Numbered from the stretch's first letter, positions 25,896 to 34,849 are shown. The stretch is DNA of 64,000 nt from Candidatus Poribacteria bacterium (GCA_026710795.1 JAPOQK010000043.1:1-64000), one strand, 5' to 3'. Numbers and translations are program-made. Notes: generated by a model from the sequence alone, not told the origin.

Positions 25896-27773
25896 TTAAT
25901 CATCAATGTTGAGATCCCACAACAGCACAGTACCATCCGCACTACCGCTTGCTAATGTCCTGCCATCGGGACTAAAAGCAACGCTATTTACTGTATACGT
26001 ATGCCCTTGCAATGTCAATATATGTGTACCGGTATCCACATCCCACAGCCAAATAGGTTTACTCCAATTAATACCACACGCCAACGTCTTACCATCAGGA
26101 CTAAAGGCAACGCACCTCACCCCATCTGGATGTCCATCCAGTTCACGTATAGTTTCACCAGATTTTGAATCCCACAACCGCACAGTTTTATCTTCACTTG
26201 CACTGGCAATCATCTTTCCATCAGGACTATATGCAACACCTCTCACGGCAGCCGTATGTCCTTCCAACGTTAATATTGAAGTGCGGGTATGTGTATCCCA
26301 AATGCGGACGGTGTTATCCTCACACCCGCCTGCAAACATAGACCCATCAGGACTGAATACTACACTATGAACAGCGGCACTATCCACAGAAATCGTCCTG
26401 AGATTCTCACCTGTTGGCACTTTCCACAGACGGATGTTACCATCTTTACCGCTACTTATTACTAACTTCCCATTCGGACTGAGTGCAACACTATGTACCC
26501 AGTAGGTCTCTCCAACCAGTGTTGGTTGCGTTGCGTTTGTCGGTATATCCCACAAACATACAGTACTATCACGGCTACCACTTGCTAATGTCTGTCCATC
26601 TGTGCTGAACACTGCCCTTATTACTTCTGACTTATGCGCTTTTATCTCTCTAATTAATTCCAAAGTCTGAGGATTCCACAACTGAATGTAAGGGTCGTGT
26701 TTCCCAATTGCCAACATTTTACTATCCGGACTGAACGCGACGCTATAGACAATCCTTGGGTGTCCTCTGATTATCCGAAGCTGTTCCGCTGTTTGTACAT
26801 CCGACAGGCGCACCGTACCATCCCGACTCCCACTCAGCAATGTCTTTCCATCAGGACTAAACACGACGCTATACGCCCAAGAATTATGCTCCGGAAAGTC
26901 TCGAAGATGCGTTCCTGTTGGTACATGCCACATACGTATCGTTCTATCTTGGTTGCAACTTGCAAGTAACTGTCCGTTGGGGCTGAACGCAACGCGTATT
27001 GCATTATCCTTAAATCCTCCAAACTGATGCAGTTCAACACCGGTCTGTACATCCCATAAGCGTACTGTTTTGTCCCAACCAGCACTTGCCAATTTCTTCC
27101 CATCCGGGTTAAACGCAACATCTAAAACTTGACTCGTATGTCCAATGTACTTCCGGATCGATTCCCATGTCTGTACATCCCACAGACACAAAGTTCCGTC
27201 ATCACTTGAACTTGCTAATGTTTTACCATCTGGACTGAAGGCTACATTAGTGACATCACCCGTATGTTCTGTCAACGTCCGAAGATGCACACCTGTTTGC
27301 ACATCCCACAACCGAATGGTATTGTCCGTACTCCCACTTGCCAATATCTTTCCATCCGGAATTAATGCCACACCTTTTATCTTACGATCATGTCCCGTCA
27401 TCGTATGGAGCAGTGTGGCGGATTGCACATCCCATAAACGCACGGTTTTATCTTTACTCCCGCTTGCTAACAGAGATCCATCTGAACTAAACACAACGCA
27501 CAATACCTCATCGGTATGTTCAACCAATAGGTGGAGTGCTTCGTCAGTGTGTGCATCGTAGATCCATATCCCAGTGCTACACGCAACTGCTAATAGATTT
27601 CCATCATCGGAAAGTGCGATGTTGCCTGTTATTCCCCCTTTCCCTATCCGTGCTTTTGCACCTTCGGGTAAGTGCTGAAAATGCCAATCGGGTGCTTCTT
27701 GTGATACGGTATTTTGAGGAAGGACGGGTATGGCAAAACAAATTACTAATGTTAGAATCAATGTTTTTTGCAT
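25896..27773 (-). CDS. Exported WD40 protein with 14 repeats
   Basis: 625 aa. Residues 1-25 are a signal peptide. The rest is 14 WD40 repeats of about 42 residues, each with a core like VAFSPDGKTLASGSxDxTVRLWD; 14 repeats would make two seven-bladed propellers. It has no kinase, caspase or other effector domain. It is probably a periplasmic or surface protein-binding platform. The repeats are highly alike, so recombination could vary the number. Nothing nearby points to a partner. Confidence 0.9.
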   Translation of the reverse strand: MQKTLILTLVICFAIPVLPQNTVSQEAPDWHFQHLPEGAKARIGKGGITGNIALSDDGNLLAVACSTGIWIYDAHTDEALHLLVEHTDEVLCVVFSSDGSLLASGSKDKTVRLWDVQSATLLHTMTGHDRKIKGVALIPDGKILASGSTDNTIRLWDVQTGVHLRTLTEHTGDVTNVAFSPDGKTLASSSDDGTLCLWDVQTWESIRKYIGHTSQVLDVAFNPDGKKLASAGWDKTVRLWDVQTGVELHQFGGFKDNAIRVAFSPNGQLLASCNQDRTIRMWHVPTGTHLRDFPEHNSWAYSVVFSPDGKTLLSGSRDGTVRLSDVQTAEQLRIIRGHPRIVYSVAFSPDSKMLAIGKHDPYIQLWNPQTLELIREIKAHKSEVIRAVFSTDGQTLASGSRDSTVCLWDIPTNATQPTLVGETYWVHSVALSPNGKLVISSGKDGNIRLWKVPTGENLRTISVDSAAVHSVVFSPDGSMFAGGCEDNTVRIWDTHTRTSILTLEGHTAAVRGVAYSPDGKMIASASEDKTVRLWDSKSGETIRELDGHPDGVRCVAFSPDGKTLACGINWSKPIWLWDVDTGTHILTLQGHTYTVNSVAFSPDGRTLASGSADGTVLLWDLNIDD

Positions 27774-27854
27774 AGGTTGTTGTTATTTTGCTATTTATGG
27801 TGTGATTTCCCAACTGTACCATAAGCGTAAATTTAAGGAGGAAACGCGTTCGGA

Positions 27855-27992
27855 GAGGCGCAATTTATTTCGCCTTTTACATTACATTCTGTAGGTCAGA
27901 GCGGCACAGCGACCTTCAACAGACACTAAAGCCCCAGCGGGGCGAAAAGTGTATTAGATGCACTAACGTTATACACTAAATTGACGCTTATG
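27855..27992. repeat. Mosaic of dispersed repeats
   Basis: This lies in the gene-free gap 27774-28180. It starts with a GGCGCAATTTATTTCGCC-type palindrome (27855-27872), whose relatives occur near 29500 and 42395. Then comes a TAGGTCAGAGCGG fragment of the 7711-type repeat. The end (27933-27992, CAGCGGGGCGAAAAGTGTAT, then ACTAACGTTA and AAATTGACG) recurs at 32040-32097. An imperfect GTAGGTAGGGT/CCCACCTAC hairpin follows at 28133-28160. No gene is seen. Confidence 0.65.
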
Positions 27993-28180
27993 GTGCGATT
28001 TTCTAACCAATGCATAATGCCATACGCGTATTCTGCCGAGTCCCAAAATCTGATTTATCAAGCTCACGTTATCTAATATGTACTTCCAAGTGTTTCTTAT
28101 ATATTAAGAGTATCTTTTTTGGTATGGTAACCTGTAGGTAGGGTGAAGTATACCCACCTACGTTTTGCGAAATCACGTTG

Positions 28181-29128
28181 TTAGTTAACACATTCGTATC
28201 CAACCGACTCAAGTTCACTCCGAATTTTGTCTATCTCAGCAGTAGACAATTGACGCAAGGGTCGGCGCATCGTCATTGATGGAAATCTACCCATCAACCA
28301 ACGTGCACACTTCATCCTTTGGTGTGCGTCACTACTCGGTTCACCGAAGTTATAAACAATCCGCGCCAACGTATCTACCTGATTACGTGCTTTACGTGCA
28401 CCTATCAAATCGTTATTGAGCGCAGCGTGTACTACCGCTACCATCAATTCTGGAACAAATCCAGCGAACCCAATGAGTGCACCATCGCTACCTTCCAAAA
28501 GTGAAGCGAGTAGATATTCGTCGTGGCAGGTTAAAATAGGAATATGTGGAGCTGCTTCTCTCAATTGTTCATAATCCCATCGCCAACGCGCCATATCGCG
28601 GGTACCCATCTTTATACAAACAACTTGCGGGATTTTCACCATTTCCAACATCTCTTCAAGACTATACCCAGCCTTTGTCCAAGCAGGATATTGATGCACA
28701 ATGATGGGTATATCCGCGCCTTCAGCCACATCTTGAAAATAGCCAACGGCAGTCTCAGGTGTTCTACCGAAACGCAACCAGTGATGTGCAGGCATCAACA
28801 GAATCGCATCCGCACCTGCTTCCTTCGCAGCAAGGGCATCGTCAATCGCAGGCAAACTCCCTTCCGCGCTAACACCTGAAACGACTTTAACCTTGTCGCC
28901 AACAGCCTCCGCAGTGATCCGAGTGACGTGCTGCCGTTCATGCAGACGGAGTGCCATAATTTCACCAGTGTGTCCATTACAGACAACCCCTTTTATACCT
29001 TCAACATTAGCAAGTTCCTGCATATACTCATGCAAACCTTCTTCATCAATTGATTCATCGGGATGGAAAGGGCATAGTGTCGCAGGAAATACACCTGCCC
29101 ACGGGTAGTGCTGCCAATTAAGATTCAT
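28181..29128 (-). CDS. DapA/NanA-family aldolase (dihydrodipicolinate synthase-like)
   Basis: 315 aa TIM barrel. The Schiff-base Lys is K173 in VVCIKMGT, the catalytic Tyr is Y147 in VHQYP, and NGHTGE (51-56) matches the GTTGE loop. The length is slightly above the family's 290-300. It probably cleaves or makes a keto-sugar acid or similar; true DapA is not implied, as no lysine-pathway gene is near. It is monocistronic, with a 600-bp upstream region full of hairpins. Confidence 0.88.
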   Translation of the reverse strand: MNLNWQHYPWAGVFPATLCPFHPDESIDEEGLHEYMQELANVEGIKGVVCNGHTGEIMALRLHERQHVTRITAEAVGDKVKVVSGVSAEGSLPAIDDALAAKEAGADAILLMPAHHWLRFGRTPETAVGYFQDVAEGADIPIIVHQYPAWTKAGYSLEEMLEMVKIPQVVCIKMGTRDMARWRWDYEQLREAAPHIPILTCHDEYLLASLLEGSDGALIGFAGFVPELMVAVVHAALNNDLIGARKARNQVDTLARIVYNFGEPSSDAHQRMKCARWLMGRFPSMTMRRPLRQLSTAEIDKIRSELESVGYECVN

Positions 29129-29172
29129 AGGTCTTTATCAAACGTTCCGTTCAAAACCCAATGCTTTAGTTT

Positions 29173-29313
29173 TGGGATGTAGAACGGCTAACGTCTCCGT
29201 TGGTAAAAAAAATCTTGACTTTGTTCAAGACAAGTGCTATGCTATATTTAGCACTTGTTGTTTCCAATGTAAGAGCAAAGAATCCCATGCCTTTAGGCTT
29301 GGGAATATGTCAA
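29173..29313 (+). mobile_element. Possible IS200/IS605-type right-end/omega-RNA remnant
   Basis: The segment GGGATGTAGAACGGCTAACG, then TCTCCGTTGG, and finally a hairpin TCCCATGCCTTTAGGCTTGGGA (29283-29304) followed by ATATGTCAA resembles the transcribed 3' end and right end of IS200/IS605 elements with tnpB. No tnpA or tnpB is present. Between the two parts is an AT-rich piece with a perfect 10-bp inverted repeat, ACAAGTGCTA (29230-29239) and TAGCACTTGT (29249-29258). The assignment rests on recalled motif similarity only. An open frame of 66 codons across it is probably not a gene. Confidence 0.38.
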
Positions 29314-29546
29314 ATACCTCTCTTCAGTTACAGATGGTAACAGACATTACATCTAACTATCACATGTCGTGAATCTTATTCTGTTTCAGTGTAGCATATT
29401 TTGTATTTTTGTGTTTATTTATTTGAAAAGCACAAGAATCTTTATAGTGAAATATTGAATAAAGTGTCCGTCTTCTTATGATATGCGATGTTTGTAGGCG
29501 CGCAATTCATTGCGTCTATTACATTTGGCAGAATCTCGGTATATTT

Positions 29547-29687
29547 TCTGAACCAGATTTACAGGATTATGATTTTTGTATTCCAATGTTCCTTTTCAAA
29601 AGAAAACCGTTACTCTTTTGAAAGGGATTATATACCTGATACCTTCCAATCCTGAAAATCCTATAATCCTGAAAATCCTGGTTCAGA
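29547..29687. repeat. Long imperfect inverted repeat
   Basis: TCTGAACCAG...CAGGATTAT (29547-29570) is the imperfect inverse of ATAATCCTG...CTGGTTCAGA (29663-29687), about 21 of 25 positions matching, around a 92-bp centre. A partial copy of the right arm (ATCCTGAAAATCTGATAATCC, ending GGTTCAGA) lies at 30938-30964. A GCGCGCAATTCATTGCG palindrome of the 27855/42395 type is at 29500. No gene occurs between 29129 and 29742. Confidence 0.6.
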
Positions 29688-29742
29688 CAATAAACTGAAA
29701 TTTTTACAGGGCATATCCAATGTGGATTTGGCAATTCTAACA

Positions 29743-30564
29743 TTACCTCCCCTTCAAATCACCCCATGTCACCGCCAATTTCCCAACAGCATCCACAGCA
29801 AAAATATCTTTAAAGTTACTCACATCCACAACCTCTTCCTCCGTCAATGCCCGATCATAGACCAACAACTCATCCATTAAACCCTTATAAGCATTTTCAG
29901 CAGTACCACGACCACCAAATTCAAGAGGATTATCGTTCCAAATCATCACAGGACCGTGTGCAGGCACAGGTTTCTGACCCGCAAGTTCACCATCAAGATA
30001 AATCCGTAGCTCCTTACCATCAAAAGTCCCAACAACGTGATACCAGTTATTCTTCTTTAAACCCAAGTTAGGCAACGAAAGTGTCGTATCAACATCAGCA
30101 CCATCAAATGGACCCATACCATCTTGACCGGAATTGATATACCAATATAATCCCTGTCCGCTACCGAGACCAAATTCTACATTATCATCACTCGCACCAG
30201 ACTTATGAAAAAAGATATTGCCATAAACATGTCCGTTCGCGAGCACCTCGTCCGAAATTTCAAAAGGATATATCCAAACAGCAACCGTCAGATGTTCTGT
30301 CCAGAGGTCACTCTTCCCACCAGGCTCAGGAATCTTAGCGGAACCAGCAAAGAATTCTATCGCACCACCCAACTTACCATCATCAACAAATTTAGCAGTA
30401 GCATGCAAAGTCGCTTCAAACCCCTTTGGACCAATATCCTTCGCAATATTACCACCTTCTTCATCAAACGGCATGTAGATGTGCAGACCATCCGTAAGCT
30501 TAGCCGTAGCATTGAAAGACAGAATACAAAATGCAAAAATCCCAAGAATACCAATATATCTCAT
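29743..30564 (-). CDS. Secreted LamG-domain (concanavalin A-like) protein
   Basis: 273 aa. Signal peptide 1-21 (ending TAKL or so). Residues 25-250 are a LamG/laminin-G-like jelly roll: it opens GLHIYMPFDEEGG, passes WIYPFEI and WYHVVGTFDGKELRIYLDGE, and closes MDELLVYDRALTEEEV, a very typical LamG end. Such domains bind glycans or proteins. GGAGG lies just before the ATG. It stands alone between repeat-rich gaps. Confidence 0.92.
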   Translation of the reverse strand: MRYIGILGIFAFCILSFNATAKLTDGLHIYMPFDEEGGNIAKDIGPKGFEATLHATAKFVDDGKLGGAIEFFAGSAKIPEPGGKSDLWTEHLTVAVWIYPFEISDEVLANGHVYGNIFFHKSGASDDNVEFGLGSGQGLYWYINSGQDGMGPFDGADVDTTLSLPNLGLKKNNWYHVVGTFDGKELRIYLDGELAGQKPVPAHGPVMIWNDNPLEFGGRGTAENAYKGLMDELLVYDRALTEEEVVDVSNFKDIFAVDAVGKLAVTWGDLKGR

Positions 30565-30674
30565 TTTTTCCTCCTTGTTTTACCTCGCAGCAGGGATATT
30601 ACCAACATTATAATATCAATAAATAATACTCATTATACGTTTTGTACCACTATCAAGCAAGCAAAAACAAAACC

Positions 30675-30876
30675 TAATTAACTGAGGATGGTGCATAAAT
30701 AACGTTCTACCGAGTCTTCTGTAGGAGCGACCTCCTGGTCGCGATCGGGAAATCAACGGTATGAATGCCATTAAGGCATTCACCGGGTCGCTCCTACAGA
30801 ATGTCAGAAGATAATGAAATAAACCGCTTTCTGTTGCGTTGTTTGAAAAATAATTATGCACCACCCTTAATTAACT
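30675..30876. mobile_element. MITE-like element with 9-bp flanking direct repeats
   Basis: TAATTAACT occurs at 30675-30683 and again at 30868-30876, flanking 184 bp. The enclosed ends are inverted repeats: AGGATGGTGCATAA on the left and TTATGCACCACCCT on the right, with one mismatch over 14 bp. Inside, TTCTGTAGGAGCGACC (30717-30732) and GGTCGCTCCTACAGAA (30786-30801) are perfect 16-bp arms, and GAATGCC/GGCATTC form an inner hairpin. There is no ORF. Terminal inverted repeats plus duplicated target fit a miniature element moved by a transposase elsewhere. Confidence 0.6.
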
Positions 30877-31017
30877 ATTGTAGGTTGTATTGAGCAAAGC
30901 GACCTCCAACATTGAACTAAAGATTCATACCGTATCCTGAAAATCTGATAATCCTTGGTTCAGAAAATTGAATTAATCCAAAAAATAGCAAAAAATGCAA
31001 AATATTTCAAATTTTAC

Positions 31018-31046
31018 TTGACAAACAATAATTATAATGTTATAAT
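31018..31046 (+). promoter_or_regulatory. Sigma-70-type promoter for the XRE gene
   Basis: TTGACA (31018-31023) and TATAAT (31041-31046) with 17 bp between. The predicted transcript start near 31053 leaves a leader of about 160 nt before the ATG at 31215. Confidence 0.7.
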
Positions 31047-31167
31047 TAGATTCACATAATAATTGTTATCCTATTTTTAACACAATGCGAAGTGGTAAAA
31101 CAAACCAAAAAGGAGAAAATAAAAAAACGCAAAAACGCGTCACTTTCCTTGTCCCGCTTAGCATGAA

Positions 31168-31184
31168 CACGTCAGTGTGACGTG
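31168..31184. promoter_or_regulatory. Palindrome in the leader of the XRE gene
   Basis: CACGTCA (31168-31174) and TGACGTG (31178-31184) are perfect inverted arms around GTG. A wider TAGCA (31159-31163)/TGCTA (31183-31187) pair surrounds them. It lies 31 bp before the ATG, downstream of the promoter, a fitting place for an autoregulatory operator or an mRNA hairpin. No U-run follows, so it is not a typical terminator. Confidence 0.4.
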
Positions 31185-31214
31185 CTAAAAAGTCACACGA
31201 AACAGAGGTATATC

Positions 31215-31787
31215 ATGAACATAGAAAAGGAAAAAACAGATGTTGATATATTAGATAATGGATCATCAAGTGTAGAAACACTTGAAAAATCACTCAATGA
31301 ACTTGAAAAATCACTCAATGAACTTGGAGCGACACTTCAAAACCAGCAAACTGTTGGGACAAATAACGAAATGATTGATGAAACCACCGAGGAAGCGGAA
31401 CTCTTTGACAGAAAATCTTTCAAACTTGATACGACCCTTGTCCGAGTAAGAATGAAAGAATGCAACCTCGCACTCACTGACTTACAAGAAAAAACCGGGG
31501 TTGCATATCGAACCCTTATCCGTTGGCTCAACAAAGACGACTTCCCACAACATCGCAACCTTGTAAAACTCGCAAATGTTTTAGATCTTGAACCCCATCA
31601 ATTAGTCATCAGATGCAGAAGTTACACTATCACAAGTCCTAATGAAAGCAGTGACGCAATTCGTTATATTCAAAGACGCATCGAGACAATCGTCGCCCAA
31701 ATCCTTGAAGACAAGGAAATATCAAAGGAGATAAAACTTGACGCACTCGTCAAATACCACAACATCCTACTCAAAGCAACAAAATGA
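31215..31787 (+). CDS. XRE-type helix-turn-helix regulator
   Basis: 190 aa. Residues 15-45 contain a duplicated heptad-like unit LEKSLNE LEKSLNE encoded by a perfect 21-bp tandem duplication, suggesting a coiled coil. Residues about 75-130 are an XRE-like HTH (LALTDLQEKTGVAYRTLIRWLN, then LVKLANVLDLEPHQLV). The C-terminus is helical. I use the ATG at 31215, with GGTAT upstream; an in-frame ATG at 31182 is less likely as it lies in the leader palindrome. It probably binds DNA as a dimer. Confidence 0.78.
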   Translation: MNIEKEKTDVDILDNGSSSVETLEKSLNELEKSLNELGATLQNQQTVGTNNEMIDETTEEAELFDRKSFKLDTTLVRVRMKECNLALTDLQEKTGVAYRTLIRWLNKDDFPQHRNLVKLANVLDLEPHQLVIRCRSYTITSPNESSDAIRYIQRRIETIVAQILEDKEISKEIKLDALVKYHNILLKATK

Positions 31788-31817
31788 AGGAGGTATGATT
31801 ACAAATGGTAGGTCCAG

Positions 31818-31937
31818 TAACTGTCAACAGTAGGTCGGAGCGAGCTTGCGACCTCCGACATGTGAACCCCATAACTGTCAACAGTAGGTCGGAGCGAGCT
31901 TGCGACCTCCGACATGTGAACCCCATAACTGTCAACA
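31818..31937. repeat. Tandem 54-bp repeat
   Basis: Units start at 31818 and 31872, with a third truncated at 31926. Each has TAACTGTCAACAG followed by the GTCGGAGCGAGCTTGCGACC core found at 7711 and 42331, then ACATGTGAACCCCA. The spacer differs from that of the 7711 array while the core is the same, so the core was amplified separately in each place. An open frame across it is an artefact. Confidence 0.85.
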
Positions 31938-32039
31938 TAAGAAATATTGCTGGATTTTATCTGGTGGGAGGACTTTGTATACCCGATTTAGTCTGATACA
32001 CCTTTCACCTCTCCGATGCTTTAGCAATCGTATTGAGTC

Positions 32040-32097
32040 CAGCGGGGCGAAAGGTGTATCAGACAAACTAACGTTACCCAAAAAATTGACACTTATT
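32040..32097. repeat. Second copy of the 27933-type dispersed repeat
   Basis: CAGCGGGGCGAAAGGTGTAT, then ACTAACGTTA and AAATTGACAC match 27933-27992 with a few changes. It ends at the 3' end of the adjacent pseudogene. With the tandem array it fills the gap 31788-32092, which otherwise holds nothing recognisable. Confidence 0.65.
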
Positions 32098-33075
32098 GAC
32101 TACAATATATAATCGCAATTATCGCAGTATCATAAACCTTGAATTCAGGAGCAGGATTTCCATTTTGCGACAACAACTTTCTGGCAATCGGGATACCCAT
32201 ACCGAAACGCTGCACAAATCCGAATACTCGCATCGCTTCCGCTAAATTGGGGTTACGATAATCGGTAAGACCAAAGTCGCCAAAATTTTCAGATGTTACA
32301 CCACCGTACGTTCCACCAGGACTGGAAATATCAATACGGTTGTTGAACCAAGTTACACGCACAGGGGCATTTGTACCTTCGTAAGTCCTGTGCATAATGG
32401 CATTTCGGGTAATCTGTTGTAATGCCTCAATCGGGTAAAGGGACGTACGCTTTTCAACAGGACCAGACATAACATCAACTGCAACTCGGTTATAGGCAAT
32501 GAGTTTGTCATCTAAACGACGAATCTGATCTGAAATCGCACCACGAATCTCAAGACTATCAATAATAGGATCTGCTAAGTCATCACCATCAATTCTGAGG
32601 AACTGCACATAAGCACCATATAAGAAATCCTGTGGATTCTTTCCAAGTGTTAGAATACCAAGCACTGTAGGCGTTGGTTGGTCAACAGCAGCGATCATCT
32701 TCGTAGCTGACAATTGCTCATTCAAAGTTCTTTCATTTTGTGCCAAGATTTCTTCAGAAACCGCTTGTGGTAGGTATTCATAATTAAACAAAGAAAGGTT
32801 GAGATCAGATATACTGGCAGAAGGTATGGGATATAAGTCAAACGGTCGGTCACCATAACGTCGTTTTTCGTTGAGTTTCCTTTCATTTTGTGCCGTGGCG
32901 ATACCTCTACGTGGACCTACACACATGAGTCGCACCTTTGTACCGAACAGAATGCACAATTCGCTTCCCTAATTCTCTCTGGGGCACTACCGGATAAAGA
33001 TTCTTTGAACTCAACACGGTCAGATTCCTCAGTTTCAATAAGTTGTAGGAGTTCTTCGTCTGTAAAGTGTGACAT
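32093..33075 (-). pseudogene. Decayed AlbA_2/RecG-like ATP-binding transcriptional regulator
   Basis: The 5' part (start 33075, good GTAGGA site) encodes an AlbA_2 domain start: MSHFTDEELLQLIETEESDR, VEFKESLSGSAPERIREA. It then stops at about 32917. In another frame from about 32940 the protein resumes at GPRRGIATAQNERKLNEKRR and runs to a normal HATPase-like end (QQITRNAIMHRTYEG, DISSPGG, RFGMGIPIARKLL). About 70 residues of the AlbA_2 domain are missing at the junction, so this is a deletion plus frameshift. The larger fragment (from 32959) is open but lacks the N-terminal domain. Confidence 0.78.
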
Positions 33076-33156
33076 AATTGTTCCTACTGAATTTAATGTG
33101 ATTGCTAATCTATTACCTAACAATAAGTCTATATCAGTCTGATGAATTTGTCAAAA

Positions 33157-34809
33157 TCAATATAACACATGCACCCGATTCTTACCACGCAGAGTCTCAT
33201 CAGGCAGTACAATCGGCATCTCAACAATAGCAATAAGCGAACCATCAACACTAATAGCAAGTGTATCATAGGGAAGTTGTCCTTCAGTACGATAGGTATA
33301 CTGATATTTCGCCAATCCACTACCTTCAGCAGTCAAATCAAACACCGAAACACCATGCAGACTCTCATTCGGATTTTGACTCCGTTTAGATACAGCCAAC
33401 GCAGCATAACGACCTTCAGCATCAATACGTAAACCTTGAGGCATATTCTCAAGTTTCCACTGCCAAACCTTTTCACCACGCCACGAATAAGTAAAAACCG
33501 TCATCCCGTTAGGATGCAACGTAGAGGGACGTTGCGCACCTTTCTGAAGATGGTAGGGGATATACGTATCCCCAGTAACAAAGAGGGCAGTGTCATTTGT
33601 AGAGCCAATAGTCCCAGATGTTGCAATAATGGGAACACCACTTACTTCCAGCGGTGTCGCTAAATTCTGTGTCCATACCGGTTCTGGTCGATTTACATCA
33701 AATATGAAAGCGCGTCCATCATCCGTTGTAACATTGACAAACTTACCATCAGCAGACATGCTGACACCACGCCAGAAAGTAACACCCTCAAAATATGGAG
33801 TGAGCGGCTCAATATCTGTATGCCATTTTTCCTTTCCACTCTCTACATCAATCACAGTAACCCTTCCATTGCCTTTTCCACTCTCATCTGTCACAAGCGC
33901 GAGTGTTTTTCCATCAGCACTCACATCAAACCAGCGGAATATCTTCTGGATCACTCCAGCTTCCGGCCATTTCCATTTGACATCACCTGTCTTAACATCA
34001 AACCGATAAAGCAGGGATCGCTTTTCAGCATTCTCGTTCTGTGTCCACGAATGCACACCCGATACCAACACATCACCATTCGGAAGTGTCCTCAAGCACG
34101 ACTGACCGGGATAACTAACCCACGCATACACACTATCCGGATTAGTTGGCGTAGAGGTCTCAATATCATCTGCCGTTCGGTATTTCCAACGCAGATGCGG
34201 GGTTTTCCCTGTCAGGTCATAGCAGTAGATAAAGCCGTCCGCAGCTTGTTCACCAACGTACAGCAACGAACTATCAGCACTAAATGCAATATGTCTAATA
34301 TAGCCTTCTGATATTCGGGTTTTCCAATCCGTTTCACCAGTTATCGGATGCAGAATAGCAACATGTCCTCTATCCGTTGCAACCGCGAGTTTTGGAGTCT
34401 CTGGACCATTGCTAAAAGCAATCGCAGTCGGTTTAGCAGGTTGACGTAGATTCTCCATCAACGACAAAAGACCATCTAATTCAATCGTTCTGATGAGATA
34501 AGATACAGGTTTCAAAGGTGAAGTTACATCTATTACTGTCTTTCCTAAACGAAAACGATAATCTTTGTTTGGATGCCACGAATATCGCAGCAGAACCCGT
34601 CTATCATCAATCTTTTCTAAAGGTGCTGTTTTATATGATGATGTATTCTGTTCGGTGGCAACTTCAATCTTTGTGTTTAGTTCCCCTTTTGTCTCAGATT
34701 CAAGCACAACACCTGTCCGAACCCAGATTACGTTAAATTCAGCCATCACCGTCACGCAAGGTAAGATAAACAGCAATAATAGAAAACAATAAATTCGGTT
34801 CAATTTCAT
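33157..34809 (-). CDS. Exported PQQ-like beta-propeller protein
   Basis: 550 aa. Signal peptide 1-23 (LLLLFILPCVTVMA). A small beta domain (24-125) is followed by a quinoprotein-like propeller (about 130-550) with repeats such as HPITGETDWKTRIS, DVKTGDVKWKWPE and DVESGKEKWHTDIE. The start at 34809 (ATG after AGGAAT) is preferred over a GTG five codons upstream. It begins 41 bp after the lipoprotein gene on the same strand, so it may be the third gene of the riboswitch-led operon. No PQQ-enzyme catalytic motifs are evident. Confidence 0.85.
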   Translation of the reverse strand: MKLNRIYCFLLLLFILPCVTVMAEFNVIWVRTGVVLESETKGELNTKIEVATEQNTSSYKTAPLEKIDDRRVLLRYSWHPNKDYRFRLGKTVIDVTSPLKPVSYLIRTIELDGLLSLMENLRQPAKPTAIAFSNGPETPKLAVATDRGHVAILHPITGETDWKTRISEGYIRHIAFSADSSLLYVGEQAADGFIYCYDLTGKTPHLRWKYRTADDIETSTPTNPDSVYAWVSYPGQSCLRTLPNGDVLVSGVHSWTQNENAEKRSLLYRFDVKTGDVKWKWPEAGVIQKIFRWFDVSADGKTLALVTDESGKGNGRVTVIDVESGKEKWHTDIEPLTPYFEGVTFWRGVSMSADGKFVNVTTDDGRAFIFDVNRPEPVWTQNLATPLEVSGVPIIATSGTIGSTNDTALFVTGDTYIPYHLQKGAQRPSTLHPNGMTVFTYSWRGEKVWQWKLENMPQGLRIDAEGRYAALAVSKRSQNPNESLHGVSVFDLTAEGSGLAKYQYTYRTEGQLPYDTLAISVDGSLIAIVEMPIVLPDETLRGKNRVHVLY

Positions 34810-34849
34810 TATAATATTCCTCACAATATAAAGACTATAGATAACAATC

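Noticed and set aside
27855..28160. tRNA or CRISPR in the repeat mosaic
   Set aside because: There is no cloverleaf, no TTC-loop motif and no regular repeat-spacer pattern; spacers are absent or differ in kind.
28181..29128. Naming the aldolase dapA
   Set aside because: The Lys and Tyr are right, but the family has many substrates and no lysine-biosynthesis genes are near.
29172..29372. 66-codon plus-strand frame
   Set aside because: It crosses hairpins of a likely IS remnant and has no ribosome site.
31805..31996. 63-codon frame over the 54-bp repeats
   Set aside because: Repeat artefact; no ribosome site.
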